Positions 7,538 through 16,366 of a stretch of DNA of 64,000 nt are shown here, piece by piece; position 1 is the stretch's first letter; each line of letters opens with the position of its first letter. The position numbers and the translations under genes were made by a program. The stretch is from an uncultured Cohaesibacter sp. (GTDB lineage: Bacteria; Pseudomonadota; Alphaproteobacteria; Rhizobiales; Cohaesibacteraceae): assembly GCF_963662805.1 (NCBI RefSeq), contig NZ_OY759852.1, forward strand, positions 1 through 64,000, read 5' to 3'. A model generated the notes under the pieces. That model did not search any database and had not been told where the DNA came from. It saw only the letters and a list, made by a program, of their open reading frames with translations.

Positions 7538-8521
7538 TCAGAAAGTCCGACCTGCCTTGAGTTTCAGGGCGCGCTCGCGAGCAAAGGTCGCGATGGCGGT
7601 GTCTTGAACCCCCATGCCGGTCAAATCGCAAATGGTGATGCCCGCCTCGCCCTCGCGTCCTTGGCGGGTGCCTGCGAGCACCTCTCCCAGTTCGGGGATG
7701 GAAGCGGTGTCCTTGATGGCTCCCGCCGCCAGTGCGGTGCGCAGCTCGCCGAGCTTTTCGGTCTGACTGATGCGGTCCGCCACATAGAGATCGGCGCGAA
7801 CGAGGCAGGCGGGATCGAGTTCGTTCTTGTAGTCGGCATCCGCCCCCATGGCGGTGACATGCTGGCCGAGTTCCAGCCAGTCGGCCATCAAAACCGGCTC
7901 CTGTGCTGGCGTTGTCGTAACGATGACATCGGCTCCCTTGACTGCGTCGGCCCCTTGCTCTTCTGCGGTGACATTGATGCCCAGCAACGCGGCCATTTCC
8001 GCGGCGAAGTCCTTGGCCTTGTCGTGGTTCCGCCCCCAGATCCGCGCCTTGGTGATGGGGCGCACCTTGCACAGGGCCTGAAGCTGCAGATTGGCCTGCA
8101 AACCGGTGCCGAAGATGGCAGCAACTGATGCTTCCTGTCGCGACAGAGCGCGTGCGGCAACGGCCCCGGCGCAGGCGGTGCGCACATCCGTGAGATATCC
8201 ATTGTCAAGAAGGACTGCCTCGACGATGCCGGTCTTTGCCGAAAACAGTACCATCAGTCCGTTGAGGCTGGGCAAGCCGAGCTTGGGATTGTCGAAAAAG
8301 CCCGGGCTGATCTTGACCGCGAAGCTGTCGAGGCCGGGGACGTAGGCAGTCTTGACGTCCACTTCGCCATTGGCCTCGGCAATTTCCATCGACAGGATCG
8401 GCGGCATGACGACCTTTTCGGTTGCCAGCGCCATGATTGCCTTCTCGACACAAGCGATGCTTTCAAGGTCGAGCGACACGGCTTTCTTCAGATCGTCTTC
8501 AGACAGGATGAGAATGGACAT
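7538..8521 (-). CDS. eutC: Ornithine cyclodeaminase-like enzyme of hydroxyectoine degradation
   Basis: This 327-residue protein belongs to the ornithine cyclodeaminase / mu-crystallin family, with the NAD-binding motif AIFGTGLQANLQL near residue 135 and the substrate-side segment VKISPGFFDNP. EutC acts with EutA and EutB; together they are thought to convert 5-hydroxyectoine to ectoine by removing the hydroxyl group, though the exact chemistry of each enzyme is not firmly established. The ATG at 8521 follows GGAGG by four bases. It lies nine bases after eutB and just ahead of doeA, the order found in Ruegeria pomeroyi. Confidence 0.88.
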   Translation of the reverse strand: MSILILSEDDLKKAVSLDLESIACVEKAIMALATEKVVMPPILSMEIAEANGEVDVKTAYVPGLDSFAVKISPGFFDNPKLGLPSLNGLMVLFSAKTGIVEAVLLDNGYLTDVRTACAGAVAARALSRQEASVAAIFGTGLQANLQLQALCKVRPITKARIWGRNHDKAKDFAAEMAALLGINVTAEEQGADAVKGADVIVTTTPAQEPVLMADWLELGQHVTAMGADADYKNELDPACLVRADLYVADRISQTEKLGELRTALAAGAIKDTASIPELGEVLAGTRQGREGEAGITICDLTGMGVQDTAIATFARERALKLKAGRTF

Positions 8522-8530
8522 GAGGCCTCC

Positions 8531-9517
8531 CTAAAGCTCGACCATTTCACCGGAAATCAGCCGGTGATGCAGCGACATGTCGATGTTGCGTCCCGACAGG
8601 ATGGCGACACAGCGACCGGGATTGTTGACCTTCCCCGCAAGCAGGGCGGCGATGCCCACGGCGCCCGCGCCTTCGATGATTTCTTCCTCCTGCCAATAGG
8701 CATGGTGGACGCCTGCGGCGATCTCCTCCTCGCTGAGAAGGATGGTCTCGTCGACGAGGGCTTGGGTCATGGGAAAGGTGTAGCGATTGTCGAGGCCAAT
8801 GCCGCCACCAAGGGAATCCGCCAGCGTCGGCAATTCCTCGACTTGCACAGGTTTTCCGGCCTCAAGGCTTGCATGCATTGCCGCGCCCCGTTCCATGGAG
8901 ATGCCGATCACGCGAGTCTTCGGCGAAATGGACTTGATGGCGCGGGCAACGCCAGAGATCAGCCCGCCGCCGGAGAGCTGAACCAACACCGTGTCGATGT
9001 CGGGTAGGTCCTTGAGGATTTCGAGACCCAAAGTCCCCTGCCCGGCTATGACGTCGGGATGATCAAAGGGTGGAATTGTGACCATCCCTTCCTCGGTGAC
9101 GAGGCGGTCAACCGCCTGCTGCGCCTCATCCTGTGACCGGCCATGAATGACGATCTCGGCTCCCTGAGCCCTGATGCCGTCGAGCTTGTTTTGCGGCACC
9201 AGTTCGGACATGGCGATCACGCAGCGCACGCCAGCCCGCCGCGCGGCATAGGCGAGGCCTCGACCATGGTTGCCGGTGGAGACAGCCGCGATGCCGCATG
9301 TCTTCTGCTCATCAGTCAAGGACAGCACCGCATTGGTCGCGCCGCGCAGCTTGAAAGAACCCGTATGCTGGCGATGCTCCAGCTTGAGATGGATGTCCGA
9401 GCCCAGCTTTTCGGATAGCGATGCAGAACGCTGCATGGGCGTCTGAGCCACATGGGGCGCGATCCTGCGCTCTGCCATCAGGATGTCGGCAACAGACACC
9501 ATATCGTGATTTTGCAT
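8531..9517 (-). CDS. eutB: Threonine dehydratase-like PLP enzyme of hydroxyectoine degradation
   Basis: This 328-residue fold-type II PLP enzyme resembles threonine/serine dehydratases. The cofactor lysine is in HTGSFKLRGATNA, the phosphate- and substrate-binding loop is STGNHGRGLAYAAR, and the glycine-rich LSGGGLISG is present. It lacks a C-terminal ACT domain, so it resembles catabolic rather than biosynthetic dehydratases. In eut clusters EutB is assumed to eliminate water from a hydroxyectoine-derived substrate. It lies between eutA and eutC on the same strand, with AGGATGG just ahead of the start. Confidence 0.88.
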   Translation of the reverse strand: MQNHDMVSVADILMAERRIAPHVAQTPMQRSASLSEKLGSDIHLKLEHRQHTGSFKLRGATNAVLSLTDEQKTCGIAAVSTGNHGRGLAYAARRAGVRCVIAMSELVPQNKLDGIRAQGAEIVIHGRSQDEAQQAVDRLVTEEGMVTIPPFDHPDVIAGQGTLGLEILKDLPDIDTVLVQLSGGGLISGVARAIKSISPKTRVIGISMERGAAMHASLEAGKPVQVEELPTLADSLGGGIGLDNRYTFPMTQALVDETILLSEEEIAAGVHHAYWQEEEIIEGAGAVGIAALLAGKVNNPGRCVAILSGRNIDMSLHHRLISGEMVEL

Positions 9518-9580
9518 GTTACCATCCTTGATGTTGGTTCCTGCCGCGCATGGGTCACGGAACGGGAAAAGCCAGATCTG

Positions 9581-10345
9581 TCAGAGCCGGGTTGGCAGGG
9601 TTTCGAACAGTTTACAGGGGTTCAGGTTTGGCCTTGGCAGTCCCAACAGCCGTGAGATTGCCCAGATCGCCGCCTGATTGCTGGTGACGACGGGTTTGCC
9701 CAGTCGCTTCTCGATTTCACCGGCCACCTCGATGGAGCGCAGGGCCGTGCAGGAAATGAAGAGCGCATCAGCCTGAGGGTCATCGGCCTCGACGGCAGCC
9801 CGGATCAGCGTGTCCGCATCAAGGCGTGCCATTTCGCGATCATCCTCGAGCCCGAGGCAGGAATGCCGTTTGACATCGAGATCATGGCCTAAAAAATAGT
9901 CCTCGAGCGGCTGACTGGTCGCAGGAAGGTAAGGCGTCAGGATCGCAAGGGACGAGACGCCGAACTGCTGGAACGCCAGCATCGCCGCCGAGGTGGGCGT
10001 GATCACGGTTGCCGTCGGCTTGACCTTGCGGATTTCTTCCTCGACACGCTCGTTGCCGATGACGAACGAGGCAGCCGTGCAGCCGTAATAGATCACGTCA
10101 AGATCCGCCCCGGGCAGGATCTGCTCCGCTCGATGCCCCAGCTGCGGCAACATCGCCATCAGGTTTTCCGGCGTTGTCGGGTTGGCATATTCCACCCGAT
10201 TGGCATAGACGCCGACCAGATCATGGGGCATGTGCCGAGCGAATTCGAGCTCGGTCGTGTGGTCGGTTTCGAGCAGCAATAGCCCCACCCGACAGGGAAC
10301 CGTCCGGTCCCGGAACGACAATGCGATATCCAGCTTTGATACCAT
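9581..10345 (-). CDS. eutA: Asp/Glu racemase / maleate isomerase-family protein of hydroxyectoine degradation
   Basis: This roughly 254-residue protein is of the Asp/Glu/hydantoin racemase superfamily, closest in pattern to maleate isomerase and arylmalonate decarboxylase. It has the two expected cysteine motifs, YYGCTAASFVIG near residue 87 and FISCTALRS near 190. EutA is part of the hydroxyectoine branch with EutB and EutC; its reaction is not experimentally clear. The start is uncertain: the ATG at 10345 begins MVSKLDIAL, while a GTG at 10384 with GAAGAGG close ahead would add 13 residues. It follows usp and precedes eutB. Confidence 0.82.
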   Translation of the reverse strand: MVSKLDIALSFRDRTVPCRVGLLLLETDHTTELEFARHMPHDLVGVYANRVEYANPTTPENLMAMLPQLGHRAEQILPGADLDVIYYGCTAASFVIGNERVEEEIRKVKPTATVITPTSAAMLAFQQFGVSSLAILTPYLPATSQPLEDYFLGHDLDVKRHSCLGLEDDREMARLDADTLIRAAVEADDPQADALFISCTALRSIEVAGEIEKRLGKPVVTSNQAAIWAISRLLGLPRPNLNPCKLFETLPTRL

Positions 10346-10399
10346 TCCCGTCACTTTCTTCTCAGCCTTGGATGCGCACTTCACGCAGCCTCTTCATTC

Positions 10400-10846
10400 C
10401 TAGCGGACCACCATCACCGGGCAGTGCGCAAGGCTTGTTACCTTGTGCGAGACACTGCCAAGCAGCAGAGCCTCCAGATCGCCGTGACCGCGCCCACCGA
10501 TGATGATCAGATCGGCCTTTCGTTCTTCGGCAAATTTCACGATCGTCCTCGCGGTCGGGCCGGACAGGACATGGGCGCTGACATTGACCGATCCCATTTC
10601 GATCGCCCGTGTCTTTGCGGCCTGCACGACGTCCTTTGCATATGACGACATGGCGGTGTCTATGGTCTCCGGCGTCATTGCGCGCACCATCGATACAGAG
10701 GATTCCATCTGTCCCTGATGGCGATAGACATTGACGATGCGGATCTTGCTGTTTGGGCCACACAGCTTTTGCAACGCCACCGCCTTCTCCAGTGCCATGT
10801 AGGAACAGGGAGACCCGTCCATCGGCACCATGATATTTTCAAACAT
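10400..10846 (-). CDS. Universal stress protein linked to the ectoine TRAP transporter
   Basis: This 148-residue UspA-fold protein starts MFENIMVPMDGSPCSYMALE and ends in the nucleotide-binding signature IIGGRGHGDLEALLLGSVSH, which fits ATP-binding Usp proteins. The homologous TeaD of Halomonas elongata binds ATP and tunes the TeaABC ectoine importer. Here the gene follows uehC, as in other marine alphaproteobacterial clusters. The ATG at 10846 has GGAGGAG eight bases ahead; an upstream in-frame start overlapping uehC is less likely. It is cytoplasmic with no membrane segment. Confidence 0.88.
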   Translation of the reverse strand: MFENIMVPMDGSPCSYMALEKAVALQKLCGPNSKIRIVNVYRHQGQMESSVSMVRAMTPETIDTAMSSYAKDVVQAAKTRAIEMGSVNVSAHVLSGPTARTIVKFAEERKADLIIIGGRGHGDLEALLLGSVSHKVTSLAHCPVMVVR

Positions 10847-10863
10847 TGAGCCATCTCCTCCCG

Positions 10864-12147
10864 TCAACGGAACGCTATGTCGCGCAGGAACAGTGCAATC
10901 TGAGGAAACAGGATCAGCAGCACGGAAACCAGCAGGAGCATGAAAATGAACGGAGGCGTTCCCTTGATCACATCGAAATAGGGTCTTCGGAAAATCGCCA
11001 TCGCCGTGAAGATGTCACAGCCGAAAGGCGGGGTCGCAGAGCCAATCGCGACCTGAAGCGTGATGATCGTGCCCACCAACACCGGATCAAGACCAACCGA
11101 TTTGACCACCGGGGCGAAGATGGGAACAAGGATCAGAATGACGACAATCGGATCAACGAACATGCAGCCGATGAAAAAGGAGATCGAAATGACGACCAAC
11201 ACGCCGATCTGACCCATGTCCGAAATGCCGATGGCCGCCAGAATATGCTGCGGGATCTGGGCGAAGGAAATCACCCAGGAGAAAGCAGCGCCTGCCGCTA
11301 CCAGAATGAAGACCACCGCCGTGATCAGGCCTGTCGACTTGGCGATTTCGAACAAATCCATGAAGCCAAGCGAGCGAAAGACGATCATCTCGAGCACGAC
11401 CGCGTAGAAGACGCAGACTGCCGCCGCCTCGGTGGGCGAAAAGATGCCGCCATAGATGCCGCCGACGATGATGACGGGGAAACCAAGGGGCCAGAGGGCA
11501 CTCAGCACCGCCTGCAACCGCTCCGACCAGCTCGCGCGCGGCTCGGTCGGCACGTCGTTGATATAGGCGTAGACCACACTGTAGGAGGCGAACATCACCA
11601 GAATGAGCAATCCCGGCCCAATCCCGGCGATGAACAGCTCGGCAATCGAGGTGTTGGAGACTACGCCATAGATGATCATGCCGATGGAGGGCGGGATCAG
11701 GAAGGCGATATCGCTTGAGTTGACGATCAGCGCCAGAATGAAGGAATCCTTATATCCGGCCTTCAGCATTCTTGGCCGCAAGGGAGAGCCGACGGCAACG
11801 ACCGTTGCCTGCGTGGAGCCGGAGACGGCGCCGAACAGGGTGCAGGCCGTCGCCGTGGTGACGGCAAGCCCACCCTTGATGTGGCCGACGAAGCTCATGA
11901 CCATATCGATCAGGCGACCGGCCGACTGGCCACGGGTCATAATGTCAGCGGCGAGAATGAACATCGGCACGGCAATCAGGGACGCAGGCCGAATACCCGC
12001 CATGAATTGCTGGACCATGAAGTCCATCTTGCCGAAACCGCCGAACATTTCATAAAAACCGATGGATGCCCCGATCATCAGGGGGATCATCATCGGGAAG
12101 CCGACGAGCAGAAGCGCCAGCATGACAAGGAACATTGCAAGTGCCAT
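10864..12147 (-). CDS. uehC: Ectoine/hydroxyectoine TRAP transporter large permease (DctM type)
   Basis: This 427-residue, strongly hydrophobic protein is a DctM-type large TRAP subunit with about twelve membrane segments. Family hallmarks include PLMIGASIGFYEMFGG near the front, TACTLFGAVSGSTQATVVAVG, and FVDPIVVILILVPIFAP near the end. It forms the sodium-coupled translocation channel with UehB and takes substrate from UehA. AGGAG lies six bases before the ATG. The stop is close to the usp start, so the genes are co-transcribed. Assignment to ectoine rests on its linkage with the eut/doe genes. Confidence 0.9.
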   Translation of the reverse strand: MALAMFLVMLALLLVGFPMMIPLMIGASIGFYEMFGGFGKMDFMVQQFMAGIRPASLIAVPMFILAADIMTRGQSAGRLIDMVMSFVGHIKGGLAVTTATACTLFGAVSGSTQATVVAVGSPLRPRMLKAGYKDSFILALIVNSSDIAFLIPPSIGMIIYGVVSNTSIAELFIAGIGPGLLILVMFASYSVVYAYINDVPTEPRASWSERLQAVLSALWPLGFPVIIVGGIYGGIFSPTEAAAVCVFYAVVLEMIVFRSLGFMDLFEIAKSTGLITAVVFILVAAGAAFSWVISFAQIPQHILAAIGISDMGQIGVLVVISISFFIGCMFVDPIVVILILVPIFAPVVKSVGLDPVLVGTIITLQVAIGSATPPFGCDIFTAMAIFRRPYFDVIKGTPPFIFMLLLVSVLLILFPQIALFLRDIAFR

Positions 12148-12156
12148 GGGTCGCTC

Positions 12157-12726
12157 CTAAACCTCGTATTCGTCTTCGGAATATCCCTCAAGCACCTGAC
12201 TGGAGAGATAAATATCCTCGGAGACGATATTCTTGATGGCGGCCAGCACATATTGCAGTCCGGTCATGAGGAAGCCCACAGGCACCCACAGGTAGATCCA
12301 GTAGACCGGGATCTGAAGGGCGGGCAGCAGCCGTCCCGATTTGGCAACTGTCAGAATGTAGGAAACCGAAAAGTAGGCCAACGACAGCATGACCAGCGCC
12401 GTAACCAGCGCGATGACGATCATCATTGCCTTGCGCGCCGGGGGCATCATCTTGTCGAAGATGGCCGACATGCGGATGTGACGCCCCTGCCTCGCGGCAT
12501 AGGAAATGCCCGAGAAGGTGATCAAGACGATCAACAAGCGATTGAGTTCCTCGGAGAAAAACAGGCTGTTCTGGAACACAAAGCGCCCGATAACATTGGC
12601 GACTGTATTGGTGGCCATCAGAATGACGCCAAGGGCCAACATGGCGGATTCAAGCCGAGCGATCGCCAAATCAACCACACCCAGCACCCCGGGCAAGGCA
12701 GTCTCACTATGATTGTCCTGCGACAT
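12157..12726 (-). CDS. uehB: Ectoine/hydroxyectoine TRAP transporter small permease (DctQ type)
   Basis: This 189-residue protein has the four predicted membrane segments of a DctQ subunit and the usual central pattern NRLLIVLITFSGISYAARQG followed by RHIRMSA. The C-terminal tail is acidic (GYSEDEYEV). It partners UehC in the inner membrane and is needed for TRAP transport. GGGAG precedes the ATG by six bases. It lies between uehA and uehC with only nine bases to uehC. Confidence 0.88.
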   Translation of the reverse strand: MSQDNHSETALPGVLGVVDLAIARLESAMLALGVILMATNTVANVIGRFVFQNSLFFSEELNRLLIVLITFSGISYAARQGRHIRMSAIFDKMMPPARKAMMIVIALVTALVMLSLAYFSVSYILTVAKSGRLLPALQIPVYWIYLWVPVGFLMTGLQYVLAAIKNIVSEDIYLSSQVLEGYSEDEYEV

Positions 12727-12813
12727 GGAAAGCTCCCGACTGATGCGAAAACCAAAGGTGGCGGAGCCGGTACAAGACGGACCCCGCCACAGGAAACATC
12801 AATGGAAAGCCGT

Positions 12814-13845
12814 CTACTTGCTCACGGCTTCCAGATCGGCCTTCATCTGCTCGAGAATGGCCTTGCCGCTCTCGCCGGTCATTTCGATGAATTTGGCCTC
12901 AACCTCGGCAGCCGCTTCCTTGAACGGAGCGCGCTGTTCTTCGGTCAGCACGGTCACGACCATGCTGGGCTTGGCTTCCTTGATCTTATCAAGCGCGGTT
13001 TTCTCGAGGCCCTTCTGGTAGTCGAGAATATAGTCAAATGCCGCGGTTGCCGCATCCTGCACCAGCTTTTTGTCTTCGTCGCTCAGGCCCTCATAGAAGT
13101 CCTTGTTGGCCATGACCGCAGTGGTGAAGTTGTTGTGGCCAGCATAGGTGATGGCGTCGGTCACTTCGTAGAGCTTGGTCGACTCGATGAAGGAGGTCGG
13201 GTTTTCCTGACCTTGGATGATGTTGGTCTGCAGGCCACCATAGACCTCGCCCCACGGCAACGGGGTCGGGGTGGCACCAAAGGCCTTGTAGCTTTCCACC
13301 AACAGCGGGTTGGTCATGACGCGGAACTTGACCTCATTGAGATCTTCCGGGCCGGTCACTGGCTTTTTGGTGGTCATGGCGACTTCGCCTTCGGGGAACA
13401 TCGTGAGCAGCTCAAGTCCCTGAGCAGCATAGAGTTCCTTGAAGTCTTCGTTGATCGCCTTGGAGGTGCGGAAGAATTCGTTCAGCTGAGCAGTGTCACC
13501 CGGCAGCAGATAGGGCACGAAGAAGACCTGCGCTTCAGGGATCAGGGCACCGGTGAACCCGGGCGACTGGTCAACAAACTGAAGGATACCGGCCTGAGTC
13601 TGTTCCATGGTGTCGGCGGATTCGCCAAGCGTACCATAGGGAAAGATCTGGACTTCATGGTCAGAGTTCTTTTCGATCTCTTCCTTGAATTTGGTGGCAT
13701 AGACGCCCTGCACTTCAGTGAGCGCTTCTTCGATGGCATATTTCCAGGTGTCGGCCTGCGCTGCCGTTGGCAACAGGGACAGGCTTGCAAGGACGCTGGC
13801 TGCCGATGTGGCCATCAGGACTTTGCGAATGAGCTTGGTTCTCAT
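12814..13845 (-). CDS. uehA: Periplasmic ectoine/hydroxyectoine-binding protein (DctP type)
   Basis: This 343-residue TRAP binding protein starts MRTKLIRKVLMATSAASVLA with a Sec signal peptide ending about AAQADTWKY. DctP features include PYLLPGDTAQLNEFF, the conserved arginine in EVKFRVMTNPLL that salt-bridges a substrate carboxylate, and the IIQGQENPT segment with its conserved Asn. UehA/TeaA captures ectoines in the periplasm and feeds UehBC. GAGGGAAG lies just ahead of the ATG at 13845; more distal in-frame ATGs add a non-signal-like extension. A long leader with inverted repeats separates it from enuR. Confidence 0.9.
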   Translation of the reverse strand: MRTKLIRKVLMATSAASVLASLSLLPTAAQADTWKYAIEEALTEVQGVYATKFKEEIEKNSDHEVQIFPYGTLGESADTMEQTQAGILQFVDQSPGFTGALIPEAQVFFVPYLLPGDTAQLNEFFRTSKAINEDFKELYAAQGLELLTMFPEGEVAMTTKKPVTGPEDLNEVKFRVMTNPLLVESYKAFGATPTPLPWGEVYGGLQTNIIQGQENPTSFIESTKLYEVTDAITYAGHNNFTTAVMANKDFYEGLSDEDKKLVQDAATAAFDYILDYQKGLEKTALDKIKEAKPSMVVTVLTEEQRAPFKEAAAEVEAKFIEMTGESGKAILEQMKADLEAVSK

Positions 13846-13874
13846 GTCTTCCCTCTTTGTCGATGATGATTGCA

Positions 13875-13969
13875 TGTTTGATGATTGCGTTTCTATTTTT
13901 CTGGCCACACAATCAAACAGAGACAATTCAACGTCAAACAAAACATTAAATCATGACAATTTTAGTCAA
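13875..13969 (-). promoter_or_regulatory. Putative uehA promoter and EnuR operator region
   Basis: On the minus strand TTGACT (13964-13969) and TAATGT (13943-13948), 15 bases apart, could be -35 and -10 boxes. Downstream, TGTTTGAT (13875-13882) and its reverse complement ATCAAACA (13912-13919) form a widely spaced inverted repeat, and GATGATTGC occurs twice (13865-13873, 13880-13888). A repressor bound there would block the main ectoine transcript. That EnuR is the binder is inference from gene order. Confidence 0.4.
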
Positions 13970-14081
13970 GGGAAGTCTATACAATTGCTCGAACTGGATG
14001 CATATGAATAGAAAAGACGCAGTTTCGGGATCAAATCCTGAGCATTGTCATGGTAGGAGCGGCGCTTCATTCGTTCACCGG

Positions 14082-15491
14082 TCAGAACATAGGCAGGGGT
14101 GTTTCCGCTCCAGCCTGCAAAAGTGAGGCGATGACGCGTAGGGCCGTGGTCAGGCGCTCTTCGCTGCATGGCCCCAGCGCGATGCGGACAGCATTTAGCC
14201 GGATAGCATCGCCCTCGTTGGATTGATCGACCATCATGAAGGGCAGGCTCCCGGCAATTGCCACCTGATGACGCCGGGCCTGAGCGACAAAATCCCCCTC
14301 CTGCCAGGTCGATGGCAGAGGTAGCCAGATATGCGGCGCATATTTGTGGCTGTAATAGTTGATGCCGGGGAACAGCTTTTCGGCCAATTTCTGACGCTTT
14401 TGCAAGGCATTCGACTGCCAGCTGATCAGCCGATCGACGGTCCCGTCTTCCATCCAGTGCGTCAACAGATCCACTGCCAGCGGATTTGCCATCCAGTTGG
14501 TGACGAGATGGCGGTTCTTGGCAATCACGCTCATCTCCGGAGGCACGATGAGAAGTCCGGCCCGCAATCCGGGCATGATCGTTTTGGAGAAAGAGGTGAT
14601 ATAGAATACGCGCTCCGGATCGAGCTGCCAAAGAGTCGGCGGTGCGCCCTTGATCAGGGTCCCTAGCACATCATTCTCGATGATGTGGACTTGATATCTC
14701 CTTGCAATATCGAGCAAATCCTGCCGCCGTTCGAGCGGCATCACATGGGCTCGCGGATTACAGACGGTCGGTGAGATCACCAGAGCCCGGATTGGCTGAT
14801 GACTGCAGAGCTCCTCGAAGGCTTCCGGTAAAAGGCCGAACTCGTCCATTTTTGCCGCATGCATCCGCACACCAAGATAGTCGCAGAGCGGGCGCAGAAT
14901 GTGAAAACTCACCTCTTCGACACAGATTGCCGAGCCCGCCGGAGCGGTACTCATGACGGCGGATAGCAGCCCCGGGACTGCTCCATTGGTGAAAATCACA
15001 TTTTGCCAGTCGGCATCCATGCGATGGGAGTTGAGCCATTTTGCGGCGACATGGGCATGATCCCGAAAGGCCTCTTCTGGCCGAAATGCCTTGACCAGAT
15101 CCCGGGTCAGATCCTTTGACAATTCCATCAGGCCCTGCTGCATCACTTCATAATGCAGACTGTCCGTTACCGGCTTGAGCATGGAGAGGTCAATCAGCTC
15201 TTCCTGTCGCGTGGGCAGAAAGGGCATGGCGGCCTCCGGTGAGGCATCGCGGATCCGAACGAAAGTCCCCCGCCCGACCTCGCCCACCAGATAGCCGAGC
15301 TTGCACAGGGCATCGTAGGTTCTGGAAACGGTTTGGACCGAGATGTTCATTTTGAACGCGAAATCGCGGTGTGTTGGCATCCTGTCGCCGGGTCTCAGAT
15401 CGCCGGCATCGATCGCATTGATGATCAGGCTCTGCAACGTCTTGTAGACGGGGCGCTTCAATTTTTCTGGATCAGGAAACCACATTGTCAT
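14082..15491 (-). CDS. enuR: MocR/GntR-type regulator of ectoine utilisation
   Basis: This 469-residue protein fuses an N-terminal GntR winged helix (PVYKTLQSLIINAIDAGDLR, then MNISVQTVSRTYDALCKLGY) to an aminotransferase-like domain. The PLP lysine is in ITSFSKTIMPGLRAG. In Ruegeria pomeroyi, EnuR carries PLP and is a repressor released by ectoine-derived compounds such as N-acetyl-diaminobutyrate. It sits upstream of uehA on the same strand, the usual position. No good Shine-Dalgarno is seen ahead of the start; MTMW offers two in-frame ATGs. The DNA just upstream has small repeats (ACAATCAGATTGT) that could serve autoregulation. Confidence 0.9.
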   Translation of the reverse strand: MTMWFPDPEKLKRPVYKTLQSLIINAIDAGDLRPGDRMPTHRDFAFKMNISVQTVSRTYDALCKLGYLVGEVGRGTFVRIRDASPEAAMPFLPTRQEELIDLSMLKPVTDSLHYEVMQQGLMELSKDLTRDLVKAFRPEEAFRDHAHVAAKWLNSHRMDADWQNVIFTNGAVPGLLSAVMSTAPAGSAICVEEVSFHILRPLCDYLGVRMHAAKMDEFGLLPEAFEELCSHQPIRALVISPTVCNPRAHVMPLERRQDLLDIARRYQVHIIENDVLGTLIKGAPPTLWQLDPERVFYITSFSKTIMPGLRAGLLIVPPEMSVIAKNRHLVTNWMANPLAVDLLTHWMEDGTVDRLISWQSNALQKRQKLAEKLFPGINYYSHKYAPHIWLPLPSTWQEGDFVAQARRHQVAIAGSLPFMMVDQSNEGDAIRLNAVRIALGPCSEERLTTALRVIASLLQAGAETPLPMF

Positions 15492-15586
15492 GATTACTGA
15501 TTATCAGGACAATCAGATTGTTTCAAGCACTTTGAAGTGAACACTTCGTACCGGTTTGACAGGTGTTCAACTAACGGGATACGCAC

Positions 15587-16366
15587 TCAGCGTCTGAGCA
15601 GAACCGCCCGTTTGATCATGAAGCTTTCTGCCTCGATCATGTGCTCGCGCATTAAGGAGCGGGCGAACTCGACCTCGCCCGACTTCAGGGCTCGCAAAAG
15701 CCGGACCTGATAATTGAGCCCCGTGTCCCGCATTTCCCAAGGGGTCGGCTCGGAATAGATGGCGCGGCACTCGGTCTTGTCGCGCAGCAGGCTGAGAAGG
15801 AAATTGCAGACAAAGCCGAGCAGCTGATTGGTGCAGCAGCGTGCGAGGCAGGCATGAAAGTCCAGTTCAGCAAGGCGCTGGCGATATTCCTCATCCGCCG
15901 AGGTTGGCTCATCCTCATAGAGATAGATGCAGGACTGCAGCTCGCTGATCTCATCTTTCGAAAGCTTACCCGCGAGGCTGGCGGCTAGTTCCGGCTCCAA
16001 AACCTTGCGCAAGGCATAGATGTTGGGAATGGACGGTGGATCGGCAAGAAACAGATTGTCGAGCAGGCGAATGGCGTCGTCGGGCTCGATGGCCGAGACG
16101 AACAACCCTCCCCCCGGACCGGTCTTGCTCAAGACAAGCCCCTGAAATTCAAGCACCTTGAGTGCCTCGCGTATCGTGCCGCGCGCAACATGCAACTCTT
16201 CGGGCGAGACCCATTCGGACGGAATCCGGTCCCCTACCTTCAACCCGGCCGTCATGATCCGGTCGCGCACAAGATCTGCGATGATATCCGGACGCTTGCG
16301 GCGGCGCATGTGGGTCGTTTTCGGGATGGGAGCGGGACGCTCGCCGGAACTGCTGTCTATCGTCAT
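15587..16366 (-). CDS. FadR-type GntR transcriptional regulator
   Basis: This 259-residue protein has a GntR winged helix (RPDIIADLVRDRIMTAGLKV, EWVSPEELHVARGTIREALK) followed by an all-helical FCD domain from about residue 100 (ALRKVLEPELAASLAG; AELDFHACLARCC; LMREHMIEAE), which binds small-molecule effectors, often with a metal. Its start overlaps the preceding ATPase gene stop by four bases (ATGA), so it is the last gene of the dipeptide-type transporter operon and probably controls that operon and the divergent amidohydrolase genes. The ligand cannot be told from sequence. Confidence 0.85.
   Translation of the reverse strand: MTIDSSSGERPAPIPKTTHMRRRKRPDIIADLVRDRIMTAGLKVGDRIPSEWVSPEELHVARGTIREALKVLEFQGLVLSKTGPGGGLFVSAIEPDDAIRLLDNLFLADPPSIPNIYALRKVLEPELAASLAGKLSKDEISELQSCIYLYEDEPTSADEEYRQRLAELDFHACLARCCTNQLLGFVCNFLLSLLRDKTECRAIYSEPTPWEMRDTGLNYQVRLLRALKSGEVEFARSLMREHMIEAESFMIKRAVLLRR

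Noticed and set aside
6897..8072. A single 391-residue minus-strand protein joining part of eutC sequence in another frame to the doeA N-domain
   Set aside because: The first ~190 residues are out-of-frame eutC and non-family-like; the real start of doeA is near 7499 and the real end lies in another frame.
11881..13866. 661-codon open frame on the plus strand opposite uehC-uehB-uehA
   Set aside because: It spans three well-identified genes on the other strand and is rich in His/Asp/Arg typical of antisense reading of hydrophobic genes.
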